Positions 34,220-42,924 are shown, numbered from the stretch's first letter. The stretch is DNA of 64,000 nt from JAJRXR01 sp041987545 (GCA_041987545.1 JBHIWH010000007.1:1-64000); one strand, 5' to 3'. Translations and numbers: made by a program. The notes: generated by a model from the letters alone, not told the origin.

Positions 34220-35712
34220 GGCGTCCCCTCCACGCCGCCCCCGGGTCTCGAACGATCCGTGGTCAGCTCGAAGGCGAACGCGTTCTCGACGTCCGGCCCC
34301 TTGGTCTCGACGCCGTACTCACCCATCTCCAGCAGCGCGGCGCGGATGCCAACGGGCACGCCCGGCGCCCCGGCCCGCCCCGCCACGTCCATCGTGATCC
34401 GGTGCTCGACCGACCACCGCCCCGGGTACGGGCGGTCGGTCCCGGGCGCGAACCGGACCTCGGAGTCGGCCGAGCCCGAGAGGGTGTCGAGCAGCGCCGA
34501 GTCCGGCCCGGGCAGCTCGGCGCCCACGCGGTCGATGTGCGCCAGCCAGTCCGTGTCCTCGCCCGCCCAGCGCTCGGCGTGGCTGGCCCGCGCATCGGCG
34601 GCCAGCGCGCCCAGGTACCGATCCCAGCTCTCCTGGGCCGCGCCCTGCGCCGCCTCGACCCGTTGCTCCAGCCCGTCCAGGCTCCGCTTCGAGACCACCC
34701 ACGCCGCCCCCACCACCGCGATCAGCAGGAACACGCCCGCCAGCGCCAGCTGTCGCCGCCGCGCCTCCTTGTCCGGCGCCTTGCGCGGCTCGGCGAAGTT
34801 CATCAGCGCCCGCCCGGCCCGCTCGCGCCTCGCGAGCCCCACCAACGCGAGCACGGCCCGCTCCTGCGCCGCCTCGGCGCCGTCCAGCCCGACCACGTCG
34901 GGCCAGACCGCCTCGCCCGGCACGCCGAGCTCCTCGGCGCACGCGAGCGCGACGTGCCGGCTCGCCTCGTCGCGACCGAGCACGACAACGCGACCCACGT
35001 CGGGCGTCTGCTGGGCGACGCGGAAACTCATCGCCGTCCGCTTGGACTCGACGGCCACGCGCACCGCCGTCCGCGCGACGCTGCCCGCGGCCTCGCCCAG
35101 CTCGACCGTCCGCGCGAACACCAGCTCCCCCGACTCACACAAGGCCAGCTCGACCGACTCGGGCCCGATGCTCACGCCCAGCGTCGGCGCCGATTCCTCG
35201 CCGCGCGTCGAGGCCACCAGCTCGGCAACGCCCGCGGCCCGCAGCCGCACGCCCCCGAGCTTCATCCCGCACGCCTCGGCCAGCCGGCGGCGCCACTCGA
35301 CCCGCTCGCCCGGGATCGCCCCGACCAGCACCAGCCGCTCGCCGCCGCCGTCCGACTCAAGCGGCGTGTAGTCCACGACGGCGTCGTCGATCGACACCGC
35401 GGTCTGCCGCGCGATCTGCAGCCGCACGAGGTTCGCCAGCTCGCCCTCGTCGAGCGCGTCGCCCCCGGGCAGCCGCAGCAGCTTGAGAACCACTTCTGAC
35501 CGGGCGACCGCGAACACCGCCCGCCCCCGCCCGACGCCCGACTCGTCGAGCACGCCCGCGATCCACGCCCCAACCGCCGCCGCGTCGTCGGCGCGGACCG
35601 ACTCGGGCCGGCGCGCCGTCGCCCACCGGTCCACGACCCTCGCGCCGATGCGCGCGACCGCGAGCGTGTCGTGGTCCAGGTCGATGTAGACGGTCTTGGT
35701 CGCGAGGCTCAT
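34216..35712 (-). CDS. gspL: GspL (PilM-PilN-like) assembly platform protein
   Basis: A 498-residue protein. An actin-like cytoplasmic domain (about residues 1-310) begins MSLATKTVYIDLDHDTLAVA and contains VFAVARSEVVLKLLRLPG, as in PilM/GspL. A basic stretch and one transmembrane helix (about 320-340, LALAGVFLLIAVVGAAWVV) lead to a coiled-coil and periplasmic domain, as in PilN. GspL links the GspE ATPase to the inner-membrane platform and partners GspM. ATG at 35710-35712 overlaps the gspK stop (ATGA), which fixes the start; the frame is open a few codons further upstream. The stop overlaps the next gene. Confidence 0.88.
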   Translation of the reverse strand: MSLATKTVYIDLDHDTLAVARIGARVVDRWATARRPESVRADDAAAVGAWIAGVLDESGVGRGRAVFAVARSEVVLKLLRLPGGDALDEGELANLVRLQIARQTAVSIDDAVVDYTPLESDGGGERLVLVGAIPGERVEWRRRLAEACGMKLGGVRLRAAGVAELVASTRGEESAPTLGVSIGPESVELALCESGELVFARTVELGEAAGSVARTAVRVAVESKRTAMSFRVAQQTPDVGRVVVLGRDEASRHVALACAEELGVPGEAVWPDVVGLDGAEAAQERAVLALVGLARRERAGRALMNFAEPRKAPDKEARRRQLALAGVFLLIAVVGAAWVVSKRSLDGLEQRVEAAQGAAQESWDRYLGALAADARASHAERWAGEDTDWLAHIDRVGAELPGPDSALLDTLSGSADSEVRFAPGTDRPYPGRWSVEHRITMDVAGRAGAPGVPVGIRAALLEMGEYGVETKGPDVENAFAFELTTDRSRPGGGVEGTP

Positions 35713-37241
35713 GCGCCACCCCCGCCCGTCCACCGCCCGACCCGGCCGGCGGCTCCACCGCCGGCGCGGCTCTCGCCCTGCCCGGGTTGGTCGTCCGCCG
35801 CCGCGTCCTGGGGCGGGCCCGACGGCGCCGGGTCCTCACCCCGCGGCACGAGCCGCTCCGGCCCGCGGCCCAGGCGAATGAACTCGGGCTCATCGGGACC
35901 CAGCCCGTCCAGGTCGTCAGCCTCCTCGTCGATGCCCTCGGTCGTCGGGTCCTCCGGGCTCGGGCTCAGCGCCAGGCTCTCGTCCAGGCCCGTGATCTCG
36001 CGGAGCGTCGCCAGCCTCGGTCGCCGCGTCGAGACGTCGATCACCGCCTCGTACACGACCCGGTCCAGCAGCGCCCGCGCCTCGTCGCCCCGCCGCCGCT
36101 CGCCCGCGCTCGGCGGCTCGTACCCGCCCTCGATTCGAACGCGCCACTGCGTCGAGCGCACCGTCAGCCAGTCGGCCGACTCCTCCAGCGCCTCGGGCGT
36201 CATCACCCCGACCTCGACCGCCCACGCGATCGAGCCGCGCGACTCGAGCGACGTCCGCTCGCGGGCCTCCACGATCTCGGCCGCCATCTCTTCATCGATC
36301 CCCGGCAGGGCGGCGAGCACCTCGGCGCCCGCCCGGTTCATGTCCACAAGCCCGCGCCGGTGCGTCGCGTCGTAGGGCGTCAGCGTGTCGAGCATCGGCC
36401 CCCACGACTCGACCGGGATCGCCGAGCCGCGGAGCGCCCCGACCAGCGCGCCCAGCGTTGCCGGCGCCTCCCCGCCAACACCGATGCCGCCGACCCCGAA
36501 GAGGCTCGGGCTGCCGAACCGCTCGCCGATCGCCATCGCCGTCGCGTCCGTCCACCAGCCGCCCGGGAAGGGCACGCGCCGCGCCCCGATCGTCTCCCCC
36601 GCGGCGGCGCCCTGCACGTTCGGGTCGAAGCTCCACACCGTGAGCAGATCCAGAAGCGGAGAACCGACCGCGTCACCGAGATCGCCCGCCGCGCTCGGCG
36701 GCGCCGCGCCGGAGTCGACGCCACCCGCGAGCATGGCGCGGCCGATCCCCTCGATCGCCGCGAGCGACTCGACGCTCGAGTACCCACCCGCGGGCCGTTG
36801 CTGCACGATGCGCTGCGCCAGCGCGTCGTCCAGCGCGGAGAGCGAGGCGAGCATCTCGGCGTCTGCCGTATTCAGGTCGAGGCGAGCGTTCTCGCTCGTC
36901 GCGGGCAATCCTCCCGCGCCGGGGAGCAGGCGGAAGACGAGGGTCCCGCCCGCCGCCTCGACGGGCATCGTCCAGCCCTCGGGCAGCACCGGGGCGCCGC
37001 CGGCGAGCAGGTCCTCGCGCTGCTCGCCGAGCCGGGCCATCACGGCCTGCACGCCCGACCACGCGGCCGCGCGGGCCTGGGCGCGCCGCAGCTCGCCGCG
37101 GGCCAGCACCACGCCCCCGTCCGACCGCAGCAGGATCGCCGAACCCACGAGCGCCGCCATCGTGACGACCACGAGCACCGCGATGATCACAAGCCCGCGA
37201 CGCCCGCACGCGACGGTCGAGTTATGGAGCATGCCGCTCAT
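35709..37241 (-). CDS. gspK: GspK minor pseudopilin
   Basis: A 510-residue protein, long for GspK (about 330). The N-terminus GRRG then LVIIAVLVVVTMAALVG is a class III signal with prepilin cleavage after Gly and no Glu at +5, as is typical for GspK, the pseudopilus tip protein. Two helix-hairpin-helix-like segments follow: LDLNTADAEMLASL with IEGIGRAMLAG, and VDMNRAGAEVLAALPGI. These correspond to the T2SSK domain. The C-terminus carries an acidic, Pro-rich tail of about 90 residues. ATG at 37239-37241 overlaps the gspJ stop (ATGA). Confidence 0.9.
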   Translation of the reverse strand: MSGMLHNSTVACGRRGLVIIAVLVVVTMAALVGSAILLRSDGGVVLARGELRRAQARAAAWSGVQAVMARLGEQREDLLAGGAPVLPEGWTMPVEAAGGTLVFRLLPGAGGLPATSENARLDLNTADAEMLASLSALDDALAQRIVQQRPAGGYSSVESLAAIEGIGRAMLAGGVDSGAAPPSAAGDLGDAVGSPLLDLLTVWSFDPNVQGAAAGETIGARRVPFPGGWWTDATAMAIGERFGSPSLFGVGGIGVGGEAPATLGALVGALRGSAIPVESWGPMLDTLTPYDATHRRGLVDMNRAGAEVLAALPGIDEEMAAEIVEARERTSLESRGSIAWAVEVGVMTPEALEESADWLTVRSTQWRVRIEGGYEPPSAGERRRGDEARALLDRVVYEAVIDVSTRRPRLATLREITGLDESLALSPSPEDPTTEGIDEEADDLDGLGPDEPEFIRLGRGPERLVPRGEDPAPSGPPQDAAADDQPGQGESRAGGGAAGRVGRWTGGGGA

Positions 37242-37975
37242 GCGCCGCCCTCCGGGCTCCCCCTGGGCGCATCGGGCACGGCGAAGACACGGACCCGGTC
37301 GGGCGCGCGGGTCGGGGGCGGCGCGAGCGCCGCCGAATCGGGGACCTCGGCATCGAGGATCCCCTCGAACTCGTCGGCGAACATCTCTTCAAACCCAGGC
37401 GGCGACGCCTCCTCGGGCGCATCGGAAAGCGCCGGCGCCACCGCGTCCGAGGGAAGAGGATCGCCGAACCACACCGCGACCTCGACCGCCGTCGGCAGCT
37501 CGCCGGCCTCCGCCGAATCAAAACCCCGGCGCCACCGGGCGCCCGAGTAGTACCGAACGCTGAAGTACTCGACGCCCGCCGCCAGCGTCTCCTCGTCGGA
37601 GAGCGCGCCGCCCCCGAGCGTGTGCTCGCAGACGACCTCGCCCGTCGTCGCGTCCCACCGGACCGCCAGGACAATGGAATCGAGCATCGCGTGCTCGCCC
37701 GCGGGCGCGACGCCCCGGTGCAAGACACGGAACTCGTCCGCGCCGCCGGCGATCCCCGCGCCCCCGTCGGCGCCCGCGACCATCGACCCGCCGAGCGCCC
37801 GCTCGATCGCCGCAAATAGGTCCGCCGCCTGGGACAGGCGATCCGCGTGCCGGCCCACGCGTGTCTCGCGGGCGCCCAGCTCGACGAGCATCCCGAGCGT
37901 GATCCCCGCGACCAGCGCGATCAGCCCGAGCGCGAGCACGACCTCGACCAGCGTGAACGCCCGGGCACGCCTCAC
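37238..37975 (-). CDS. gspJ: GspJ minor pseudopilin
   Basis: A 245-residue pseudopilin of the T2SS tip complex. The N-terminus VRRARA then FTLVEVVLALGLIALVAG is a prepilin signal with Glu at +5; the residue before the cleavage site is Ala and not Gly. The body (GSMVAGADGG..., VEYFSVRYYSGARW) fits the GspJ beta-rich domain. GTG at 37973-37975 overlaps the gspI stop (GTGA) and is the only start that exposes a short leader peptide. The C-terminal 50 residues are acidic and Pro-rich and are unlikely to be part of the core fold. Confidence 0.88.
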   Translation of the reverse strand: MRRARAFTLVEVVLALGLIALVAGITLGMLVELGARETRVGRHADRLSQAADLFAAIERALGGSMVAGADGGAGIAGGADEFRVLHRGVAPAGEHAMLDSIVLAVRWDATTGEVVCEHTLGGGALSDEETLAAGVEYFSVRYYSGARWRRGFDSAEAGELPTAVEVAVWFGDPLPSDAVAPALSDAPEEASPPGFEEMFADEFEGILDAEVPDSAALAPPPTRAPDRVRVFAVPDAPRGSPEGGA

Positions 37976-38541
37976 GGCTGCTCCTCCCGCGCCCGCTCGG
38001 CCTCCGCCTGCTCCCGCTCGATGAGCACGGCCAGCTCGTCGTCGTCCCCGATCTCGTCCTCGGGCGGCGGCTCCAGACGCACGAGCTGGTGGATCGTGTA
38101 CCCCCGGCCCCCCGCCGCCTCGCGGGTCGCCGTCACGCTCACGAGCGTCAACCCGTCGTACGGCGTCGGCTGCGTCTCGATGGACAGGACCCACTCGGTC
38201 TCCGTCGGCGCCGATCCCTCGATCGCGATGTCGTCCGAGCTGACCGCCGCCCCCTCGGCGCCCGGCGCGAGCAGAGCGGCCGGGTCCCACGCCGGGGCCG
38301 GCCCGCTGAGTGTCTCGGGTGTCGCGAGCCCGCCCTCGACGCGGGCGATCGCCGACCGGGCCAGGTCGGCCGCCGTCGCCTCGTCGCCCGCACGCGCGAG
38401 CCGGGCGCTCGAGTCTCGAACGACGCCCGTGAGCAACGCCGACGAGGTCGCGAGCAGCGCGAGCGCGAGCAGCGCCTCCAGGAGCAGGCCGGCGCGCCGA
38501 CCAGCGCTCAGCGTGCGCGTGCGATGGCGTCCGCGGTTCAC
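37972..38541 (-). CDS. gspI: GspI-like minor pseudopilin
   Basis: A 189-residue protein. After an Arg-rich leader of about 17 residues comes AGLLLEALLALALLATSSALL, a prepilin-type hydrophobic helix. Glu is at +5 if cleavage follows Ala, and at +4 if it follows Gly. The position between gspH and gspJ, and the length, fit GspI, which bridges the tip complex; the globular part (DEATAADLARSAIARVEGGL) is compatible. It ends in an acidic, Glu/Gln-rich tail. GTG at 38539-38541 overlaps the gspH stop. Confidence 0.8.
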   Translation of the reverse strand: MNRGRHRTRTLSAGRRAGLLLEALLALALLATSSALLTGVVRDSSARLARAGDEATAADLARSAIARVEGGLATPETLSGPAPAWDPAALLAPGAEGAAVSSDDIAIEGSAPTETEWVLSIETQPTPYDGLTLVSVTATREAAGGRGYTIHQLVRLEPPPEDEIGDDDELAVLIEREQAEAERAREEQP

Positions 38542-39257
38542 GGCTCCACCCCCGCGTCGCCCGGCGCCGAGAGCCACTCCGGGATCCCGCCGTCGGCGTT
38601 CTCCGCGTCCCCGCTCGGCGCCTCGAACAGATCACCGGTCTCCGCCCGCCAGGGCGACGTGCGGACGCGCCCCGTCCACGCGCTGATCACGAGTTCGATA
38701 CCATCGCCCGCCGAGTCGTCATCCGACCGGGGCGTCAGGAACAGCCGCCCCGCGCCCGCGCACCGCCCGGTGGGAAGGAACACGCCGAGCACGAACGCCT
38801 CGGGCACCTCGGCATCCGACGGCGCCTCCTCCAAGCCTGCAACCCCCACCGACTCGACCGAGGGCGCCTCCGCAGACGCGACAAACTCGACAGGGATCGC
38901 CGCGAGCGGACGCCACCGCATCTCATCTAAGTCCGAACCCGTATCTCCGGCGCCCCGGGAGAGTTCCTCGCCGGCCTCGGCCCACGAATCGAACGCCTCG
39001 GCGTCCGCGACCATCGCCCGCTCGAGCACCCATCCTCCGCCGTCCTGTGTCTCCCGACAACGCACGGCCAGCGGGCGCCCCGACTCCGAGGCCTCGGCCC
39101 GTGCCAGCCAAAGCGCTGATTCCAGATCGCGGGCGACGCCGTCGATGGGCCGGCCGACCGCCCGCCCGAGCACCGCCGGCAGCACGAGCGCGACGATGAG
39201 CGCGAGCACGCCCGTCGCGACCACGACCTCGATGACGGAGAACCCCCGCACGCGCAT
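38538..39257 (-). CDS. gspH: GspH minor pseudopilin
   Basis: A 239-residue protein. MRVRG then FSVIEVVVATGVLALIVAL is a short prepilin leader, Gly at -1 and Glu at +5. The following DLESALWLARAEASESGRPLAV is the GspH/FimT signature (a helix followed by a strand). The domain continues to a Gly-rich strand region (VLGVFLPTGRCAGAGRLFL). ATG at 39255-39257 gives the expected five-residue leader. It lies 59 bp after gspG and overlaps gspI by four bases. Confidence 0.9.
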   Translation of the reverse strand: MRVRGFSVIEVVVATGVLALIVALVLPAVLGRAVGRPIDGVARDLESALWLARAEASESGRPLAVRCRETQDGGGWVLERAMVADAEAFDSWAEAGEELSRGAGDTGSDLDEMRWRPLAAIPVEFVASAEAPSVESVGVAGLEEAPSDAEVPEAFVLGVFLPTGRCAGAGRLFLTPRSDDDSAGDGIELVISAWTGRVRTSPWRAETGDLFEAPSGDAENADGGIPEWLSAPGDAGVEP

Positions 39258-39316
39258 TGTCCCGCTCCGCCGGATCCCGCGTTCCAGATTGCCCACGCGT
39301 CCGTGCGAGCCGATGC

Positions 39317-39862
39317 TCAGCCGTCGCCCGGCGGAGGCGGGAGAAGATCGCCCCCGCCGTCCTCGTCGTCCGAGGCGCCGTCGTTCAGATGGATGTCGTC
39401 GTCGGTCCCGTCCTCGCGGTCGGGCCCGAAGGACCAGAGGTCGAAGGTCGGCTCCGAGATGCCCTCGGACTCGTCCGGGGAAGCGAACTCGTCCGTCTCC
39501 GTCGAGTAGCCCCACGCGCTGCCCCATGTGTCCTGGGGCACCGGCTTCTCGAGGTACTTGGTCCAGACGGCCTCGTCCGCGTCGGGGTCCAGACGCTCGC
39601 GGTCCCACAGGACCTGGATCCCTTCCTCCTCGGTCGGGTAGCGCCGGTAGTCGAGCCGGAACTGGCGCAGCGCGGCCTCGATCGAGCCCATCTGCACGCG
39701 CGTCGCCTGCACGTCGGCCTTCGCCTTCTGCCCGAACACCGTGATGCCGACGATCCCCGCCAGCAGCAGCATGATCGCCAGCACGATCATGACCTCGATC
39801 ACCGAGAACGCCCGGCGGCGGCGACGTCCGACGCCCCGGCGGGATCCTGCGCTTCTGTTCAT
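39317..39862 (-). CDS. gspG: GspG major pseudopilin
   Basis: A 181-residue pseudopilin, the main subunit of the T2SS pseudopilus. After a basic leader (GRRRRRA) comes FSVIEVMIVLAIMLLLAGIVG with Glu at +5. The residue at -1 is Ala where Gly is usual. LDYRRYPTEEEGIQVL and FDLWSFGPDREDGTDDDI are GspG hallmarks, the second being the calcium-binding loop. A 25-residue acidic, Pro/Gly-rich tail follows. ATG at 39860-39862 has AAAGGA about 11 bases upstream. It is first in the tightly packed G-H-I-J-K-L-M/C-D run. Confidence 0.95.
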   Translation of the reverse strand: MNRSAGSRRGVGRRRRRAFSVIEVMIVLAIMLLLAGIVGITVFGQKAKADVQATRVQMGSIEAALRQFRLDYRRYPTEEEGIQVLWDRERLDPDADEAVWTKYLEKPVPQDTWGSAWGYSTETDEFASPDESEGISEPTFDLWSFGPDREDGTDDDIHLNDGASDDEDGGGDLLPPPPGDG

Positions 39863-40116
39863 CTCGAGCCGCGTCCTTTCTGCTGGCCGCGCCCAGAACA
39901 GGACGCGCCCCGACATCCGTGTCGTTCCCGGGGTCGGCGGTCGTGCCGGCCCTCCCCGCTCGGGCCGAGCCCGGAACGGGAACCTCGGTCCCCTCCTCGA
40001 AACCGCCTCCAGAGACGGAGGTTCCGAGACTAGTCCTCACTAGGTTTAGTCCACACTAGCGACAAGCCACCCGCCCCGCAACCCCCAAACCGGAGGCCCG
40101 GGCGCGGATCGGGCGG
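39863..40116 (-). promoter_or_regulatory. 254-bp leader between gspF and gspG, with repeated ACTAG and an inverted repeat
   Basis: No gene is visible. ACTAG occurs three times at 40029-40033, 40039-40043 and 40055-40059, in one of the few AT-richer patches. On the minus strand TTGTCG (40060-40065) is followed after 17 bases by TAGTGA, a weak sigma-70 match. An 8-bp inverted repeat, GGAACCTC (39979-39986) and GAGGTTCC (40018-40025), could fold in the leader RNA. Together they suggest a promoter and control region for gspG-D. Confidence 0.4.
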
Positions 40117-41298
40117 TCAGGCCGCCCCGCCCAACTGGAGCATCGGCACGATCAGCGAGGCGGCGACAACCGCGATCGTCGTCGCGATCAGGGCCAGCAA
40201 AAGGGGCTCGATCAGCCGGACGGCGATCGTCAGCAGGTGGTCGATCCGCCGCTCGATGGTGTCCGCGACGTTCAGCAGCACCTTGTCGATCTGTCCCGCG
40301 GCCTCCCCGACCGAGATCATCTCAACCGATTCTTCACTGAAGAACCCCGACTCGCCCAGCGGGGGCGCCAGCTGCTCGCCCGAGCGGACGGCCTCGGTCG
40401 CCCGGTCGATCGCCTCCTCCATCAGCGGGTCGCCCGCCGCGCTCTTGGCGATCTTCATCGCGTCGATCAGCGGCACGCCGTTGGCCTCCATCGTGCCCAG
40501 CATGCGGCAGAACCTGGCCGCGGCCATGTTCCGCACGAGCGGACCGATCACGGGCAGGCGGAGCTTCCACTCGGCCAGCCGCCGCGCGACCCGCGGCTGG
40601 CGGGCGGCGTACCGGACGCCGAAGACCGCCGCGACCACACCGACCGCGATCAGCACGCCGTACGAGCGCACCGCGTGCGCCAGGCCCAGCACGACCTCCG
40701 TCATGAGCGGGAGCGACTCGAGCCGCTCGAACAACGGCTCGAACCTCGGGACGAACACGCCGAAGATCGCGATCAGGATCGCCCCGCCGAACGTGACGAG
40801 CACCGCCGGGTAGACGAGGCTCCCGACGACCTTCATCCGCAGCTCGGCCTGCCTCGTCACGAACGCCCCCAGGCGGTCGAGCACCTGCTCGAGGAACCCG
40901 CCCCGCTCGCCCGCGGCGACCATCGCGACGTGCACGCTGGGAAACGCGCGCGGGTGCTCGCCCATCGCCTCGGCCAGCTCGCCGCCCTCGCTCACGACCT
41001 CTGCCACCTGAGCCCACACCGCCGCCAGACGCGCGTTGCTCTTGCCCCGCCCGAGCAGCCTCAACGCGCGGAGCAGCGGCACGCCCGCGTTCAGGAGATC
41101 GGCCAGCTGCGTATACGAGACCGCCAACGCCCTGGGCGCCACCCGCCGCGCCCGCCGCTCGCGGGCCTTGTGCACCGAGATCGGAGTCAGCCGGCGCGAC
41201 TCGAGCTCGGCCAGCACCGCCTGCTCGCTCGCGCCCCCGAGCACCCCGCTGATCCGGGCCCCCGCCGCGTCGAGCGCGCTGTACTCGAAGGTCGGCAT
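40117..41298 (-). CDS. gspF: GspF inner-membrane platform protein
   Basis: A 393-residue polytopic membrane protein, the T2SS platform (PilC family). It starts MPTFEYSALDAAGARISGVL. Two related T2SSF domains follow (about 60-185 and 265-385), each with the family pattern (LLNAGVPLLRALRLLG; LGTMEANGVPLIDAMKIA) and ending in hydrophobic helices (VGSLVYPAVLVTFGGAILIAIFG; LIATTIAVVAASLIVPML). Length and architecture are normal. It starts 22 bp after the glutathione peroxidase stop, so it may share that transcript, and is 254 bp ahead of gspG. Confidence 0.96.
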   Translation of the reverse strand: MPTFEYSALDAAGARISGVLGGASEQAVLAELESRRLTPISVHKARERRARRVAPRALAVSYTQLADLLNAGVPLLRALRLLGRGKSNARLAAVWAQVAEVVSEGGELAEAMGEHPRAFPSVHVAMVAAGERGGFLEQVLDRLGAFVTRQAELRMKVVGSLVYPAVLVTFGGAILIAIFGVFVPRFEPLFERLESLPLMTEVVLGLAHAVRSYGVLIAVGVVAAVFGVRYAARQPRVARRLAEWKLRLPVIGPLVRNMAAARFCRMLGTMEANGVPLIDAMKIAKSAAGDPLMEEAIDRATEAVRSGEQLAPPLGESGFFSEESVEMISVGEAAGQIDKVLLNVADTIERRIDHLLTIAVRLIEPLLLALIATTIAVVAASLIVPMLQLGGAA

Positions 41299-41320
41299 CG
41301 TCGTTCGCCGCCGCCGGGGC

Positions 41321-42040
41321 TCAGTCGTCGGCGCCCAGGAGCTGGTCGATCTTCCCGATCAGCCGCTCGTCGTCGGGCGCCACCCGGGGCGAGAAGCGGG
41401 CCACGACCAGGCCATCGCGATCGACAAGGAACTTGGTGAAGTTCCAGGCCGGGGGCCCGCCACGCTTGCCGGGCTCGCCCCCGACCTCCTCGATCTCGAT
41501 CTTCGCCAGCTTCTTGTACAGCTCGTGCGTGTCGTCGCCCTTGACCGAGACCTTGGAGAACATCGGGAACGTCACGCCGAAGTTTTCCTCGCAGAACTCG
41601 GCGATCTGCAGGTCCGAGCCCGGCTCCTGGTTCCCGAAGTTGTTGGCCGGGAAGCCGAGGATCACCAGGCCCCGCTCCTCCCGCGCCTCGTAGAGCTTCT
41701 GGAGCCCGTCGTACTGGGGGGTCAGGCCGCACCTGCTCGCGGTGTTGACCATCAGCACGACCCGGCCCTTGTACTCGTGCAGGTCCTTGGGCTCGCCGTC
41801 GAGCATGGGCATCGTGTATCCAAGCACGAAGCGAGGATCGGCCATCTCCTCGGGGGTGGCGGCCGACTCGGGCGCGATCTCGGCGACCGCGGACGGCGCC
41901 TCGGCCCCGGACGACCCGGCCCCGTGCTCACCGTTGGACCCGTTGGCGAACAGTGCCGGCAGGAAGATCACCACCGACGCCCCGCCCAACGCCGCGGCGC
42001 TCAGGCCCCTCCGATCTCGGCTGCAGCAGCACCAACCCAT
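41321..42040 (-). CDS. Exported glutathione peroxidase (Cys type)
   Basis: A 239-residue protein. The N-terminus has several Cys and a hydrophobic segment (about 14-32), probably an export signal or anchor, followed by a flexible Ser/Ala/Gly-rich linker. The GPx domain starts near residue 72. It holds VNTASRCGLTPQYDGLQKLY with the peroxidatic Cys in place of selenocysteine, the resolving-type block GFPANNFGNQEPG (Gln), and WNFTKFLVDRDG (Trp/Asn). It should reduce peroxides outside the cytoplasm, probably with thioredoxin-like donors. AAGGAGG precedes the ATG at 42038-42040. A TACACT (minus strand) about 24 bases further upstream is a plausible -10. Confidence 0.93.
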   Translation of the reverse strand: MGWCCCSRDRRGLSAAALGGASVVIFLPALFANGSNGEHGAGSSGAEAPSAVAEIAPESAATPEEMADPRFVLGYTMPMLDGEPKDLHEYKGRVVLMVNTASRCGLTPQYDGLQKLYEAREERGLVILGFPANNFGNQEPGSDLQIAEFCEENFGVTFPMFSKVSVKGDDTHELYKKLAKIEIEEVGGEPGKRGGPPAWNFTKFLVDRDGLVVARFSPRVAPDDERLIGKIDQLLGADD

Positions 42041-42104
42041 GCTCGGCCTCCTTCCGGTGCACCGAGTGTAGCCGATGCCCCCGCGGGCCCCACCACACCC
42101 GCTC

Positions 42105-42117
42105 TACAGTTCGCCCG
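42105..42117 (+). promoter_or_regulatory. TANNNT element for a probable leaderless start
   Basis: TACAGT (42105-42110) lies seven bases before the ATG at 42118, and no Shine-Dalgarno is present. Confidence 0.4.
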
Positions 42118-42924
42118 ATGGTCGAGCTCCGACGCATGGTCCGGTTCACGATCCCCGCGGGCGGGGGCGACGGCGGCCTCAACGGGTACGCCGGCAAGCC
42201 CCCGATGCGCGACCTCGGCCGCTACTACGAGCTGGACGTCGTGTGCGTCGGCGAGCCCGACCCCACCACCGGATACCTGATCGACATCAAGACGATCGAC
42301 GACGCGGTGCGCGCGTCCGTCGTGCCCCACCTCACGCGGCTCGTGCAGGCCGACGCCCGGGTCGAACCCGCGAGCGTGGCGGGCGGCCTCTTCGAGTCCC
42401 TGCGCGAGCGTCTTCCCGGATTGGTCCGGGGCGCCGTCTGGCGCCTGACCCCCGCCCAGTCCATCGAGATCACCACGGAGCAGCCCATGCCCGACACGAC
42501 CCGAGTCCTGCTCCGCGAGCGGTTCGACTTCGCCGCCTCGCACCGCCTGCACGTCGCCTCGCTGCCCGACGACGAGAACCGCAGGCTCTTCGGCAAGTGC
42601 AACCACCCGTCCGGGCACGGGCACAACTACCAGGTCGAGGCCTGCGTCGCCCTGCCCGCCGACGCCGATGCCCCGGGCATGGGCGTGGACGATCTGGAGC
42701 GAATCGTGGACGAGCTGATCCTCCAGCCCTTCGACCACAAGCACCTGAACCTCGACACCGACGAGTTCCGCGACGGCTCGGGCCTCAACCCCACAGTCGA
42801 GAACATCGCCCGGGTCTGCTTCGAGCGGCTCGCGCCGGCGATCGAGCGCGAGGGCCGCGGCGCCTCCCTGGCCCGCGTCACGGTCTGGGAGACCGACCGG
42901 ACCAGCAGCACATACCCAGCTTGA
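42118..42924 (+). CDS. Tandem 6-pyruvoyl-tetrahydropterin synthase-family protein (QueD-like)
   Basis: A 268-residue protein with two PTPS-type halves. The C-terminal half (about 135-268) is complete: FAASHRLHVASLPDDENRR, GKCNHPSGHGHNYQVE (zinc His residues and catalytic Cys), DLERIVDELI, FDHKHLNLDT, NPTVENIA and VWETDRTSS. It should act in queuosine or pterin synthesis. The N-terminal half (about 1-130) keeps the length and GYLIDIKTIDDAVR but has lost the HxxH and CxxxHGH zinc sites, so it is probably structural. Family members work as hexamers, so a fused pair could form a trimer of dimers. A queuosine-precursor transporter lies at 62511-63446. Confidence 0.88.
   Translation: MVELRRMVRFTIPAGGGDGGLNGYAGKPPMRDLGRYYELDVVCVGEPDPTTGYLIDIKTIDDAVRASVVPHLTRLVQADARVEPASVAGGLFESLRERLPGLVRGAVWRLTPAQSIEITTEQPMPDTTRVLLRERFDFAASHRLHVASLPDDENRRLFGKCNHPSGHGHNYQVEACVALPADADAPGMGVDDLERIVDELILQPFDHKHLNLDTDEFRDGSGLNPTVENIARVCFERLAPAIEREGRGASLARVTVWETDRTSSTYPA

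Noticed and set aside
41321..42040. Selenocysteine in glutathione peroxidase
   Set aside because: The peroxidatic codon is an ordinary Cys codon; no in-frame TGA is involved.
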